A stretch of DNA of 64,000 bases from assembly GCA_022606425.2 (NCBI GenBank), contig JAHDVF020001307.1:898001-962000 (forward strand), in the 5' to 3' direction. Source of the DNA: Lepidostoma basale. Taxonomy: Eukaryota > Arthropoda > Insecta > Trichoptera > Lepidostomatidae. Each line of letters starts with the position of its first letter. Position 1 is the stretch's first letter. Under the pieces are notes generated by a model. That model had not been told where the DNA came from. It made no database searches and worked only from the letters and a program-made list of their open reading frames with translations. Below are positions 1-11,099 of the stretch, in pieces. The position numbers were made by a program, and so were the translations under genes.

Positions 1-130
1 ATTTTATTATAACTAATTTCAAATGTGGCCAGTTCTTAACATAATGCATTTACTGAAATCTCTTGATGAACGTTCATTTTGAATTATAATTAAATAAAAC
101 AATGTTTTTAAGAATTACTTCCACTTTGTG
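1..130. repeat. Partial PLE-D fold-back arm at window edge
   Basis: Bases about 47-130 match the outer arm of the PLE-D palindrome at 16135-16690: ctgaaatctcttgatg, then taattaaataaaacaatg, then a cttccactt motif. The hammerhead-like core is not included because the copy diverges after position 115. The first 46 bases are not recognised. Confidence 0.6.
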
Positions 131-475
131 ACAATTTTTTTGTGTTATTTAGAGTTTTATTTATACGAAAACTAAGCTTTTTTTTCTATATTTCTTGTGT
201 TATTTTTAATTTGGAAAACCGTAATAAAAACTATACGTTTCTATGATATAAAAAAGAACGTATCTGGCAAAAAATATTTTTTGCATTTTCTGTGATTGTC
301 ATTTAATTTTTTTATATATTTAGTATGTTTTTTTCATACATTAAAACCATTCACCATATTTTTTTTCTTACCATAACTTGACGAGGACTATTTTTATTAT
401 ATTTTTTGTCTTTGTCGTAATTCACATAAATTTTCAATTGTAAAAACGAACGCCCTTAACCCTTTCAACCTTATA
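131..475. other. AT-rich stretch, nothing recognised
   Basis: Homopolymer-rich A/T sequence without coding potential or a recognisable repeat end. Probably old intron sequence. Confidence 0.5.
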
Positions 476-539
476 ATGAATTTTTTTTCATGGAAATACA
501 ATATAACTATAATATTATTAATTTATAAATATATGTCTG

Positions 540-1402
540 TAAACTGTCTGCTTTACGCGGACGATGCCGTTCTCATTGCGGATAGTGCGGACGAAATACA
601 AGTCTTGGTGTCGAGAATGTATGAGGTATGCAAGTCAAATGATTTAATGATGAATGTCGGAAAGTCAAAGGTGATGGTTTTCGAAAGGGAAGAGCAAATG
701 AAAGTTTGTAATATAAGTGTGAACGAAGAGAACTTGGAACAGGTGAGGGAATTTGTGTATTTAGGTAGCATGTTCACAGCAGATGCCCGAACGGATAGTG
801 ACGTCGAAAGAAGGGTTGGTGCGGGTAACAAAGTGAATGGAGCTTTAAAAATAGTTATTGGAAACAAGAATTTATCAATGAAAGCGAAAACGGCCGTTCA
901 CAATGGAGTTCTGGTCCCAACCCTAATGTATGGAAGCGAAGCATGGAACTGGCAGAAGAAGGATGAGAGTAGAATAAATGCGGTAGAGATGAGGTCCCTA
1001 AGACGTATGTGTGGTAGAACGATATACGACAGAATCTCAAATGCTGATATAAGAAAGGAATGCAGAGCGGAAGAAGGTATTATGAACAAAATTATGAAAG
1101 GATCGCTGCGTTGGTTCGGACATATGGAACGCATGGATGGAGAAAGAATGGTTTAGAAAGTATACGTTAATGATGTAAATGGGGTACGAAGTCGAGGCAG
1201 ACCGAGGAAAACATGGCATGACCAAATTAATCAAATTTTAAAGTTTGTTCATTTTAGAAGTCGGAGGAATCGACGTGCGTGTATGACTCGTTGTATGAAT
1301 GTGGAGGAAGCTAGAGAGGTTTGCCAGGATAGAGTAGTGTGGCGGTCCATTCTCTCTGCCTACCCCTGCGGGGAAACGGCGTGATGGTTTGTTTGTTTGT
1401 TA
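540..1402 (+). mobile_element. LINE-A (subfamily alpha), 5'-truncated RTE-like retrotransposon
   Basis: Encodes the C-terminal half of a non-LTR reverse transcriptase. The RT catalytic motif LLYADDAVLIAD lies at the 5' end. It is followed by the thumb/connector (CNISVNEENLEQV, VYLGSMFTADAR, AGNKVNGALK) and the C-terminal region usual in RTE-like elements (SEAWNWQKKDESRINAVEM, GSLRWFGHMERMDGE, GRPRKTWHDQINQIL). The frame is broken once by TAG at 1154-1156, where related copies have AAG. It otherwise runs to TGA at 1382-1384. Only a few bases follow before a GTTT-repeat tail, so the 3'UTR is almost absent, as in the RTE clade. The endonuclease and N-terminal RT are missing through 5' truncation. 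The clade assignment is from recalled motifs. Confidence 0.85.
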
Positions 1403-1506
1403 TATTTTAAAATATGTCACCACAGTTTTGTATCCCAATTTTTATTTATTTAAATAATTAATTAATTAGCAACAAAATACTGAATTAATAAAAATTAATA
1501 TGATAT

Positions 1507-2126
1507 GTATATAAAATAATATCGCAATACGAGGGTTAAAATTCTAACAAGAAATGAATAACTCTCCACTTAGAATTATACTACACAAAACACACATAAA
1601 AAGATTGGTTTTATAACCCCCGCGATATCATTAATGAAGATGGTGAAGAGGAGTGGACCAAGGTTTGAGCCCTGTGGCACTCTGGAATATACGGGAAAAA
1701 GTGCAGATTGTAATATACCGTACGAGGCAAACTGTTTCCTCTCCCTCAGGTAGCTGATAAGAAATAAAACTAACTTAGTAAAGAAACCAATTTTCGACAG
1801 CTTAGATAGAAGTAAATCATGGTTGACGTCATTGTAAGAGCAGTCAACCTGGTGACCATTGTCTAAGACCTTTGTCACATATTCTGTGAAAATCATAAGA
1901 TTGGTTTCAGTAGAACGCCCCTTTCCTGAATCCATGTTGCTCTGAAATTATGAAGGGTTCAATTCTAGGGAGAATCATTTTATATATAATAGATTCGAAG
2001 AGTTTGGCCGGAGCAGACAGAATTGCTATATAGATATGTATATAAAATAATATCGCAATATGAGAAATGAAGAACTCTACCCATAGAATTATGCTACACA
2101 AAACACACATAAAAATATAGGTTTTA
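1507..2126 (-). mobile_element. Jockey/CR1-like RT fragment between two direct repeats
   Basis: On the minus strand, about 2005 down to 1607 encodes an RT core fragment: LSAPAKLFESIIYKMILPR, SEQHGF, KGRSTETNLM, VNHDLLLSKLSKIGF and VPQGSNLGPLLFTIFINDI. These are RT motifs of the Jockey/CR1 group of LINEs. No single frame is intact, because a frameshift lies near SEQHGF. The fragment lies between two direct copies of an unrelated sequence of about 90-105 bp (1507-1612 and 2036-2126, sharing ataaaataatatcgcaata and acacaaaacacacataaaaa). Confidence 0.7.
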
Positions 2127-2640
2127 TTATTTCCGTGTTTAGGTCTTAAGGGGTTTATCCAGAACAGTAGAAATAATCTCCTCTCGCGCACAGAGAAACT
2201 TTATAAATCTATGACCATATTTTTCTTCTTATTACATTAATGTTCAGCTGGAGCAATGCTTCTGTGAAACTCCGTTCTGGCGAGATGCCACATTTTAGAT
2301 CGTAAATATTTTTAATTAAGTGGAGTCTACGAATTCGAAAGTTCTCCTCTCTTCCGTCTAATTCACCCAACTTTATAAAGAAAATTATTTTGCATATAAT
2401 ATCATGTCCCCATTACCTACATAACAGAACTACACCTCTATTTTTTTTCTCTTGATAATTTATGTACGAGTATATCAATTTTATCTACCATACAATTATC
2501 CTACCTTCCACACTTGTATTAGTTTATTTTACTAAATTCTTATTGCCATGATGAAGAAATAATCAATATTCAATATTTTTAAAGATTTCATATCATGAAG
2601 CATGAAACTGGCAAAAGAAGCAGTAAGATCTAAGATGTAA
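2127..2640. other. No gene recognised
   Basis: AT-rich sequence without a usable reading frame or recognised repeat. The first 70 bases may be decayed LINE sequence continuing from the neighbouring RT fragment. Confidence 0.4.
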
Positions 2641-3112
2641 ATCTTTACATTATAGTGTCAAATGCAAATATATGAAGTGAATGTGGTGTGAATGAAAGTG
2701 TTATGAACAAAATAATGAAAGGGTCGTTAAAATGATTTGGACACACGGGAAGAATGAATAGAAACAATATGGTGAAGAAAGTATATCTTAACGAAGTGAA
2801 CGAAAAATAATGAAAGGGTCGTTAAGATGACTTGGACACGTGGGAAGAAAGCGTGAAAACAGAATGGTGTAGAAAGTATGTATTAACGACGTGAACGGAC
2901 CTAGAAATAGAGGAAGACTGAGGAAAACGTGGCACGATCAAATCATTCAAATATTAAATGTCAGCCACGTGAGGAGTCGGAGAAATCGGCGCGTGTGCCT
3001 GACACGATGTATCAATGTTGAAGAAGTGAGAGAATTATGTCGGAAAAGAACAGTGTTGCGGTCCATTATTTCTGACTACCTGCCTCTACGGAGAGACGCC
3101 GTGATGATTAGT
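2640..3112 (+). mobile_element. LINE-A (beta) fragment with an internal tandem duplication
   Basis: The C-terminal part of LINE-A: the MNKIMKGSL, GRLRKTWHDQI and ILNVSHVRSRRNRR motifs are visible in 2640-3105. A block of about 97 bp (KIMKGSLR..FGH..VKKVYLN) occurs twice in tandem, starting near 2710 and 2807. The block was therefore duplicated after or during insertion. Stops and frameshifts make it dead. The end keeps gagacgccgtgatgattagtta, which is slightly degenerate. Confidence 0.75.
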
Positions 3113-3124
3113 TATTTCTTCTTC

Positions 3125-3930
3125 TTCTGATTGGAGATCTTGCGATCTGTTTATGCAGGATTTCAACTTTCTTCCTGTGATGCAGAAGACCAGCCTTCTC
3201 TCCATCTCTTTGGAGGTCGTCGTGGTGGTCGACGGCCCTCTGGAGTCTCGTGCATCACGATTTAGGAATTCTTGCTGGATCCATTCTCTCGATGTGGTCC
3301 CTCCAGAATCGTCTTCTCTGCCTACTCCACTCACTATGCCTTAAATTTTGCAGGATTTGCGAATTTCTTCATTGGGTATCCTATCTCTAAGGGTCGCACA
3401 ATAGGCTCCCCACAATAGGTCGCAATGTTCTCATTTCTGCTACACTTAAGAGATGTCTGGGTCTGATCGTCTCTGCTCTTGTTTCGATTCCATATGTCAT
3501 TATAGGCCTGATGCATGTTTTATACTTTGCTTTCCACTAGCATATGCTTATTGTCCCAGACAGTGTCCTTTAGACATCCGGAGATAACTGCAGCTTTATC
3601 AGTCTGTTTTTTAACTTCATTATATAGATCGCTGCAACTAGATATCTGAAATTCATGACCTGTTCTATGGGTTTATCGTCTACAAGCAATTTGCATCTGA
3701 GAGGCTGTCTGGATATTGTTAGACATTTTGTTTTTGCGACGGATATCATCATATTTTACCTCTCAGACTTAAGATGGAACCTATAAAGCATTTTTGTGTT
3801 CACTTTCTACCAGTATTGTTGCATCGTCAGCATAGCATACCACATTAATGAGTTATTCTCTCATCCTATATCCGAGGTTAAGAGTTTCATCCCAATTCGA
3901 ATATTTCGCATTAAGATATTTTTTAAATTA
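3125..3930 (-). mobile_element. LINE-D remnant with YADD reverse-transcriptase motif
   Basis: Read on the minus strand, the 5' end near 3925 encodes LNLGYRMRE, followed by VVCYADDATILVE (RT catalytic box), SVAKTKCLTISRQPLRC, DDKPIEQVMNFRYL and SGCLKDTVWDNKHM. The C-terminal part (SEWSRQRRRFWRDHIERMD..RIPK) ends near 3125. Stops and frameshifts occur throughout. The same domain order, with better preservation, is seen at 25960-26560. Confidence 0.7.
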
Positions 3931-3934
3931 GCGA

Positions 3935-4310
3935 TGCACTTATGTTTCGGGCGCAATCGCTCTAATGTGGCGTATCACATCCCACCAAAATATTGTTATC
4001 ATCCATATATTTTTCTTCTGTCGACGATCGTTATCGAATCAATCCGGCGTGACGTCACCGCACTATCGTCCAACCATGATTCACTCGGGAAAACTTCAGC
4101 GCGCACGTTCCCTTATCGCACGCCCGCCGCCCTCCCACCGCGAGCCTAGATTGATATGGAGCTGACTGAATGTCGTATAGTTTTTATCTCGCCGTTCTCA
4201 TCTGCGAAAATTTACGTGTTCCAGCCATCCCTGGACCTATATTCTTATTTTCTTTTCACGCATTTACCAGGGAGTGTTCCGTCTCGTACAAGTCACATGA
4301 TTATTATTAG
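3935..4310. other. Non-repetitive intronic stretch
   Basis: Mixed composition with a GC-richer core (4020-4165) containing gtgacgtcaccg and cgcccgccgccctcccacc. Overlapping short ORFs here have no recognisable family and start within repeats, so I do not call a gene. Confidence 0.35.
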
Positions 4311-4324
4311 AAAGTTAAATATAA

Positions 4325-4895
4325 TTGTATAATTACTGTAAGAATGAATGGTTGGGGCAGGCAACAGAGTAAATGGTGCACTTAAAGTTGTAATCGCAAA
4401 CAAAAGCCTATCCAAAAAAGCTAAGATGGCAGTGTGCAATGGTGTTCTTGTGCCATGGAAGTAAAGCATGGAACTGGCAAAAGAAGGATGAAAGTAGAAT
4501 AAATGCAGTAGAAATGAGATCTCTAAGACGAATGTGTGAAATTGGGTTCTTGTGCCGACCCTTATGTATGGAAGTAAAGCATGGAACCGGCAAAAGAATG
4601 ATGAAAGTATAATAAATGCAGTAGAAATGAGATATCTAAGACCACACATTCGTCTATCTATCTATATGATAAAGTGACAAATGCAAATATTAGAAGTGAA
4701 TGCGGTGCGAATGAAAGTGTTATGAACAAAATAATGAAAGGGTCCTTAAGATGGTTTGGACACATGGAAAGAATGAGTGAAGACAGAATGGTGAAGAAGG
4801 TATATGTAAACGACGTGAACAGAGCTAGAAATAGAGGAAGGCCGAGGAAAACTTGGCACGATCAAATCAACCAAATATTAAATGTCATAATCAAA
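4325..4895 (+). mobile_element. LINE-A (beta) copy, rearranged
   Basis: Contains GAGNRVNGALKVVI, then KAWNWQKKDESRINAVEMRSLRRM twice (near 4455 and 4575), then NANIRSECGANESVMNKIMKGSLRWFGHMERMSEDRMVKK in an intact 74-codon frame at 4674-4898. The duplicated middle shows a local tandem duplication of about 100 bp. The 3' end is cut at ILNV and no tail is present. Confidence 0.75.
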
Positions 4896-4904
4896 TAAAA
4901 GGAG

Positions 4905-5266
4905 CCATCATATATAATAGTGTTAACAAAAATAAAAACATAGTAAAAGAAGTAAACGCAGTGCGAATAAAAATGTTATCAACAAAATAATGAAAGAATC
5001 ATTAATGGTTTGGACACAGAAAGAAAGTATATGTTTACGACGTGAACGCAACTAAAAACAGAGAAAGACCAAGGAAAACGTGACATGATCAAATCAATCA
5101 AATATTAGATGTCGGTAAAGTGAGGAGTCTAAGAAATCGACGTGCGTGTATGACACGATGTATGAGTGTAGAGGATGCTAGAGATGAATGTCAGGACATA
5201 ACAAGGTGGCGGTCCATTATTTCTGCCTACCCTTTCTGGAAGACGGCGTGATGGTTAGTTAGTTAA
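4905..5266 (+). mobile_element. LINE-A (beta) copy with degraded frame
   Basis: A second, more decayed beta copy in the same orientation follows the first. Recognisable are NKIMKESLMVWT, KVYVYDVNATKNRERPRKT and VRSLRNRRACMTRCMSVEDARDECQD. The 3' end keeps gacggcgtgatggttagtta and runs directly into SINE2. Confidence 0.75.
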
Positions 5267-5432
5267 TTGCTGGGTGGTGGCATAGAATGCTTAGCCCCTG
5301 ATTCAGGGGTCTTGGGTTTAAACCTGGACACGACCAGATTTCTTCATAATATAAACTATTGAAGTTTGTATAATAAATTATAATATCATTGATTTAAATC
5401 CTTGGTGTTAATATTAAAATAAAACGAGAGAA
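5267..5432 (+). mobile_element. SINE2, tRNA-derived
   Basis: Head gggtggtggcatagaatgct with a later gggtttaaacc corresponds to the A and B boxes of a tRNA-type Pol III promoter (B box mutated from GGTTCGAGCC). The unique body reads acgaccagatttcttcataat and ends in an A-rich tail. Copies with the same head and body lie at 8487 and 31169. It sits directly after the GTTA tail of LINE-A. Confidence 0.75.
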
Positions 5433-5582
5433 AAAAAAACAGGCCCATAATGATTTGCGGAATTAAACCTAGAACAGACGCTTTCAACCAAATATCTCAA
5501 GAATAGCAGAAATAAATACATTGCAACCTATCGTGAACTTAAATCTCGATTTAATTTCTATTCACACGTGCTGCAGAGATAC

Positions 5583-5828
5583 AGAGCCAATAGAGAGCTG
5601 TCGTCAATTGTAAAAGTTAGAAAAGTCTCATCTTGACTCATGCTAAGGCAAGATAGAGGAATGGCGAGGAATTGACAGGAGGCAGTTTTCCTGGTTTCAG
5701 AATATATAGGATTGGATACGAATGAGGAGAGTTAAGAACCTGTTACAAGTAGTGCAGAACAGAGATGCTTTCGCTGCAGTGATCGCTAATTTTGTGGGAT
5801 TTGACACAGCACTAGAAGAAGAATATTT
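5583..5828 (+). mobile_element. LINE-C 3' fragment
   Basis: Encodes a decayed C-terminus: RANRELSS, then IEEWRGIDRRQFSWFQNI and VKNLLQVVQNRDAFAAVIANF. It matches the C-terminal pattern of the better-preserved copies at 20795-21030, 51985-52267 and 59826-60075. Several stops are present. Confidence 0.7.
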
Positions 5829-5829
5829 A

Positions 5830-6915
5830 AAAAAACTCAAACCTACTTAAGGTACATGAAAATTAGTAATTTTTATTTTATTAATAGGTTATACTTAATG
5901 AATGCACGAATCTGAAACAAGTAATTAAATTTGAATTGCATGCACATTTCGGAGTCCAGTGAGAATTTTAAAAAAAGTTCACAAAGGAAACAAATAATTT
6001 TCCCCTAAAAAAGAATATAACCGAATTTTATGCTACAAAAGTTAGTAAGTAGGTACATATCCGCTCGAAAATAATTTCCTCGGAATGTTTTGGGTCGTGA
6101 ATTTTACATAATTAAACCGTTAGGGATGGGTTACTTGATAATTTTGCGCTTTTTAATCGGCCGGAATGTTTAGTTTTAAATATTCAGATACAGAAGTTTT
6201 CATACAAAAAGGCTGTACAAGATGTTATCATTTTGGTACTATGCCGTTAGAAATAAACTCGGTCAAAAGAATAGGTAAAATATCTTATTTTTGTTATCGC
6301 GGGAAAACATTTTGAAATTTATAAATTTTTTATTTTTGTGTTCAGGATATAAGGATTATAAAGAAAATATTTTATAATAAGGATTATAAAGAAAACTATT
6401 ACCACTTAGTAACTGATCATCAAGCATTTTCCCTGGAAGGGTACAGATAGAGGATGGAACGTCATATGTCTTGCACGCGTTACACATATTCCTTGCATGA
6501 TCGACTTAAAATTTTAATTTTGTTTCCTCGGTCTTCCGTAATTTCAGGCTCATTCGCACCATGATTGTAGCATTTATTTTTATCAAGTATTCAAATGATT
6601 TAATGATCCATCCATTACTATATTTATACCCCTTTCATCCTCTTTTCATTATTTCATCGTGTAGGGGTTTATCTTTCATACAAGCATATCACATATTCAC
6701 AGATATTTAATTTTTCTAGTTTAGTCTAAAATAAACAGTTTAAGAATAGATTCTTTGTTTTTGATAGGATTTCTTAACCGATTTTGATTAAACAATCAGT
6801 GCGTTATCAAAATCGGTGAAGTACACTTTTAGAAAACCTTAATGATATATCTAAATAATTTTCATCATTCGGCATCAATAGGTAATGCAAATGGCAAACA
6901 CTTCAATTAACTATC
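5830..6915. other. AT-rich intronic sequence, nothing recognised
   Basis: About 1.1 kb without coding frames or recognisable repeat ends. Short direct repeats such as aaggattataaagaaaa (near 6350-6400) occur but define no element. Confidence 0.4.
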
Positions 6916-6919
6916 CTTC

Positions 6920-7292
6920 TTTAGCCTGGCCATTTCTCATTATTTGGGATCGGCTCTCTTATATGGCTCCGCCAAGTTTCGCGATCCGGGGTCATCTGGC
7001 TGTCCAGTCCTAGCGCCCTCAGGTCGTTACTAACTATAGCCTTTTACGTTGTAGGAGATCGACCCGGAACTCTCCTTCCATCTTCCAGTTGCAGGGCCTT
7101 GTGGACGATGTGTTCATCGTCCCTCCTGCTCACATGGCTATACCACCGCAGACGACGTACGGGAGCGACTTTTAGGCTACCTCTGATGTGCTCATTTCTA
7201 GCTTTATCCAGCATCGTAACCCGGCGGCCCATCTCAGCATCTTCCTTTCTGCTACGTGTAGCCTTTGTTCTTCTTGTCGCCTTGCGGCCCAT
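6920..7292 (-). mobile_element. LINE-B 3' region (RTE-like)
   Basis: The minus strand encodes RKEDAEMGRRVTMLDKARN, EHIRGSLKVAPV, RLRWYSHVSRRDDEHIVHKAL and LEDGRRVPGRSP, then LRALGLDSQMTPDRETWR. This is a C-terminal pattern widespread in insect RTE-like LINEs. The first 82 codons from 7292 are open, then stops interrupt. A second copy is at 28030-28310 and a small piece at 7509-7560. Confidence 0.8.
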
Positions 7293-7294
7293 TT

Positions 7295-7498
7295 AGTTGA
7301 ATCGCTTTTTACGTCTTTACAGCGCGAGCCAAATCAATATAAAGGGAATAGCTATCATAGTGTTTCTCGTGACATTTGATAGGTAATCGCCATTCTATTG
7401 TCACGTGAATTCTACACCAGATCAAAGACAGTGTGATATCACACTGTCTTCGCCGGGAATCGATATAACACTTACCACACGACCCCGATGGTCGTCAA
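7295..7498 (-). mobile_element. SINE1, tail type A
   Basis: Minus-strand tRNA-derived SINE. The tRNA-like head lies at the high-coordinate end with decayed A and B boxes (the B box reads atcgattcccgg). The body (caaagacagtg, ttcacgtgaca) is typical, and the tail ends in the sequence that closes as agcgattcaac. A perfect 26-bp palindrome at 7425-7450 lies inside the body. Confidence 0.8.
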
Positions 7499-7504
7499 GG
7501 CCTC

Positions 7505-7562
7505 TTCGTTTTAGGCTTCCTCTGATGTGCTCATTTTCAGCTTTATCCAGCATTATACAAAA
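7505..7562 (-). mobile_element. LINE-B fragment beside SINE1
   Basis: About 55 bp matching 7165-7222 (ttttaggct.cctctgatgtgctcatt..cagctttatccagca). It encodes the DKA.NEHIRGSLK stretch on the minus strand. SINE1 lies between the two LINE-B pieces, which suggests a rearranged or duplicated target. Confidence 0.6.
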
Positions 7563-7564
7563 TA

Positions 7565-8480
7565 TAAGTTAAACGTATCAGGTTAATCATTGATTAATTG
7601 GCCGTCCTTGGAAGCTTAACCATTATCTTTTACCGAAATGTGTGAAAATTAAAAATATGTGTTGTAAGTTTATTTATTATACGACAGAAGTTACTGACAG
7701 TGAACATAAACATTTCCCGCCTTTTTACTACTTTTTGTATCTCGGCTCTTTATTTTTGAGACCCCACAGTTCCCGCCGTATTATTTGAAATTCTCGCGTT
7801 TTCTCCGGTCGCGGTTATAAATAATTTAATGTACTCTACAGCGGTGGTTCTAGAGGAAATTGTTTTTGCGTAATGCCCTCCGCCTTCCATTACTTTCGGT
7901 GGAGTAAGAAATCTCACCGCTCGTGCGCCGTACTGAACGGCTCTAATGTACATACATGGTTTTGCAAGAGTTTACCAACTTTCGTATCTTTTAGCCCATC
8001 CTATCTTAACATAACCATACCATAGACTAGGTGTTAGAGTTTCAAAAATCTATGGTAACCTAATCTGCTACATATAATCAGATTTAATACGTAGTCAATA
8101 TACTCGTATAAAAAATAAAGAAACTTGTTTTATTCAGATTTTGTTATTTTGTGAGACGATTTTCTATTTTTTTGTTTTGTTGTTGTTGACATTAATTTAC
8201 GGCCAACACGTCTTTTAGTTTGTGTGGGATATACATCACTGCATAAACCTTACACAATCTATCAAACTATCCTAATCAATAATTTAATATATCCTTTTGG
8301 TCTGGTTGCAAAATCTCAGCTGTATTGCACAAATACTTTTTATAATCACGTAGGTACCTACTATAACTATTACAAAGGAATAAAACAATATGTTACAAAT
8401 TGCATTCTGTTTCATCTCTCAAATACGTAATACATTTGGATTGGATTGTAGAAATAATTTATGTTGTTTTATTATGTTAT
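7565..8480. other. Intronic sequence, no gene recognised
   Basis: AT-rich apart from a slightly GC-richer part at 7750-7960. The short ORFs there (67 codons minus at 7750-7953; 68 codons plus at 8224-8430) match nothing I know. Confidence 0.4.
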
Positions 8481-8486
8481 GTATTA

Positions 8487-8668
8487 ATCGGGTGGTGGTC
8501 TAGGGGATAGAACGCTTGGCTTCTGATCAAGGGGACTTGGGTTCGAGCCTGGATACGACCAGATTCCTTCTTCATAATAATGAGCTATTTTCTGCTCACA
8601 TTGAAGATTGTAAAATAAATTCTAATATCATTGATTTAAATCTTTGGTGTTAGTCTTAAAAAAAAAGA
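8487..8668 (+). mobile_element. SINE2, best-preserved copy
   Basis: The tRNA-like head has an A-box-like tggtctagggg and a B-box gggttcgagcc. Next come atacgaccagattccttctt, the body, and an A-rich tail. The organisation is that of a tRNA-derived SINE transcribed by RNA polymerase III and mobilised by a LINE. Confidence 0.8.
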
Positions 8669-8694
8669 ATACACCATTATTTCAATTTGAATTT

Positions 8695-8796
8695 GGAAAC
8701 TCGAGTGGTATATCAGGATAGAGCATTGTGGCGGTCCATCCATTCTGACTGTCCTTACGGGAAAACGGCGCGATTGTTAGTTAGTTAGTGTTATTC
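8695..8796 (+). mobile_element. LINE-A (gamma-like) 3' stub
   Basis: The last ~90 bp of LINE-A: taTcaggatagagcattgtgg, cggtccatc, acggcgcga, ending in gttagttagttag. The copy is severely 5'-truncated. Confidence 0.7.
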
Positions 8797-8799
8797 TTT

Positions 8800-9395
8800 T
8801 AATTGTTTTACGTCCTATTTAGCGGTATTAGAACATTTTTAGAATGTGAAATATTTGAAATCAACAGAACCGATCATCCGTTGACGAAAAACGAAACAAT
8901 ATCCGTTTGTTTGTTTTGTTTCCGTTCATAGAAAGTGATAATTATTAGGAAAGTGAAAGTGTGACCATGCAGAATTATCGTTGTTGTTGTATTTTCTTAG
9001 TTTTTTCTTCTTCTCGTAATTCTTGAGCTAAACACGGCGGTTATCATCTTTCGCTATCCTAAATTAGCAACAAAAAAACGTGGTTCTCGCCCACATCTCG
9101 CCAAGATACTCCTACACTGACTACCTTCCTTCCTTGGTGTGCATATGATCTTAATCAGCGATACGAAACATTTGAATGTCTGCATTATTGCGATTTAAAA
9201 TCGTCCCTTTTTCCGTGAAACGGCTCTTAATTGTTCACGTGTATTGGAGAGATGAAACGAAACGCGTGACGTTAGATTTTATTCTTACATATTATTGTAA
9301 TGTAGCAATACTTTGAAGTTAACATTTATATTAATCATCACCATTTCAGGATACCATAACTGTATAGACATTATGTTTATGAATACGTTTTTTTT
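8800..9395. other. Intronic sequence, nothing recognised
   Basis: Mixed AT-rich sequence with no coding frame or repeat identified. Confidence 0.4.
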
Positions 9396-9402
9396 AACAG
9401 AT

Positions 9403-9850
9403 GATATTTGGTCAAAGGATGAAAGTAGGATAAATTCCATAGAAATGAGATCTCTGAGAAGAATGTGCGAGAAAACGATATATGACAGAATATCGAACGA
9501 CGAAATAAGGAAGAACTGTAAGGCAGATTATTGCATCATAAGTAAAATTAAAAAAAGATCCCTGAGATGTTTTGGGCATGTGGAACGAATGGACGAGAGA
9601 AGAATGGTTAAAATGTTGTATGCAAGCGGTGTGAGTGGGAAGAGAAGTCGTGGAATACCAAAGGAAAGCATGGCGTGACCAAATTAATCAAATACTGAAA
9701 GGCGGCCACAATCGAAGTCGGAAGAATCGACGATCATGCAAGTTACGATGTATGAATGTGGAGGAACTAGAGAGGTGTGTCAGGACAGAAAGGTGTGGCG
9801 GTCCATCCTCTGCCTACCCCTCCGGGGAAACAGCGTGATGGTTAAAATGC
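9403..9850 (+). mobile_element. LINE-A (gamma), 5'-truncated
   Basis: Encodes KDESRINSIEMRSLRRMCEK, TIYDRISNDEIRKNCKADYC, KRSLRCFGHVERMDERRM and a frameshifted C-terminus with WRDQINQILKGGHNRSRKNRR and PSAYPSGETA. The frame shifts once near 9655. The 3' end reads ggaaacagcgtgatggtta with only one tail unit. Gamma copies share KADxxI and a short-side-chain SGKRSRG linker that differ from alpha and beta. Confidence 0.8.
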
Positions 9851-10390
9851 TCAAAGTAATGTATATATTAGGTATGGGTGACAAAGAGTCACCTACACCA
9901 CTACTTATATTGAATTAGTTAAAGATTTCACCAATAGGTATAAGATACTGCATAATTATGATTTAGTTTAAGGAAAAATCTTCATTTTTCACTTGAAAAA
10001 ATATTCGTAACTTGTCGAGAGTTGCAATTTTGCAACATCGATATTCTTTGTTTCACGATTTCGCTCTTCATATGTGTATAGGCTACAAGATATACAATTA
10101 TCTTACAATGAGGCAAACTGGTTTTTCGCCACGAAAAAATATCACCACACCTTATTCGTTTCCTTTAGATAATAACCGTACATTATCGCGACTAAAAATA
10201 CTCTTAGTATTGCTTTAGTAACACAAAGTAAAAATAGTATAACTGTAGCATTGTATTTATTTTAATTGTTTCCTTTTTTATTTTGATTGTTTAAGTAGTT
10301 CTAAACGAATCCTTCCCTGGAACGGGTACCCCAGTTGGAATGTATAGGACATTTTTTTTTAATTATTGATATTGGTATATGTTCAATAAT
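9851..10390. other. Intronic sequence, no gene recognised
   Basis: AT-rich. A 68-codon ORF at 10012-10218 has no recognisable features. Confidence 0.4.
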
Positions 10391-10424
10391 TTAAAAAAAA
10401 CTGAGATAGTTGTCTGGCCGAGAT

Positions 10425-11095
10425 TCATGCATCACAATGATCTACGGATTGACAGTCTCGAAACTAAAAGAAATGGTTCATTGAAGATCGTAGAATTTAT
10501 TCTTCTCCGGTCTCAATCTAAAGATTGGTCTACAGCAAGGCGACGCATCTTCTCTTCCATTCCGCTCAGTCCTCGGCAACTCTCTTCAACTCCGCATAAG
10601 AGGTGCAGCCCTTGTCTCGGCAAATCTGGTCTATGTACTCCTAGCGAGGTCGTCCTCTGCCAATCGATCCCTCGACCATTCCCTCCAATACATCTTGCAG
10701 GAAACATTCGTGTCGCAACACATGACAAATCCAACTCGCGCGCCTCTCCATTATGGTGTTCAACATGTGTCTATTGTCTTCAACTCTGCTGAAAACCTCT
10801 TCATTTGTAACGTGGTCCCTCCATGAAACATGGGCAATTTGTCGGTAGGTCCACATTTCAAACGCCTCCAGCCTTTTATGCTCTCTTTCGCCCAGGCACC
10901 AAGTCTCGCAGCCGTATAGTAAAACACTCCACACCAATGTTTTTATCAGTTGTTTTCGGAGGTTTAGGTCTATGTTATTGGACTCAAATATTTTAGCTTT
11001 CTTGTTGAAGGCAAGTTTAGCCTGGTGGATACGACTATCGACGTCTTTCTTTGACACCCCAGAATTTACCCCGTAGAATTTAAAGTTCTCTATAA
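10425..11095 (-). mobile_element. LINE-C-type C-terminal region, one frameshift
   Basis: The minus strand encodes SRIHQAKLAFNKKAKIFES, LRKQLIKTLVWSVLLYGCET, RLEAFEMWTYRQIAHVSW and WICHVLRHECFLQDVLEGM through GRPR. After a frameshift near 10640 come GVEESCRGLSGMEEKMRRL and VDQSLDWRR. This is the connector/C-terminal region of an RTE-like reverse transcriptase. It is the longest continuous LINE-C-type frame in the window (138 codons). Confidence 0.8.
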
Positions 11096-11099
11096 CCTA

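Noticed and set aside
553..1234. Minus-strand ORFs of 60-104 codons across LINE-A copies (also at 15652, 36191, 40559, 51027, 61061 and elsewhere)
   Set aside because: They are antisense shadows of the LINE-A reading frame and recur wherever LINE-A does.
1507..2126. LTR retrotransposon
   Set aside because: The enclosed RT motif (VPQGSNLGPLLF) is of non-LTR type, the repeats are short and lack TG..CA ends and a primer-binding site.
7425..7450. 26-bp perfect palindrome as an operator
   Set aside because: It is the SINE1 body segment aagacagtgtga with its local complement, and other SINE1 copies show weaker versions.
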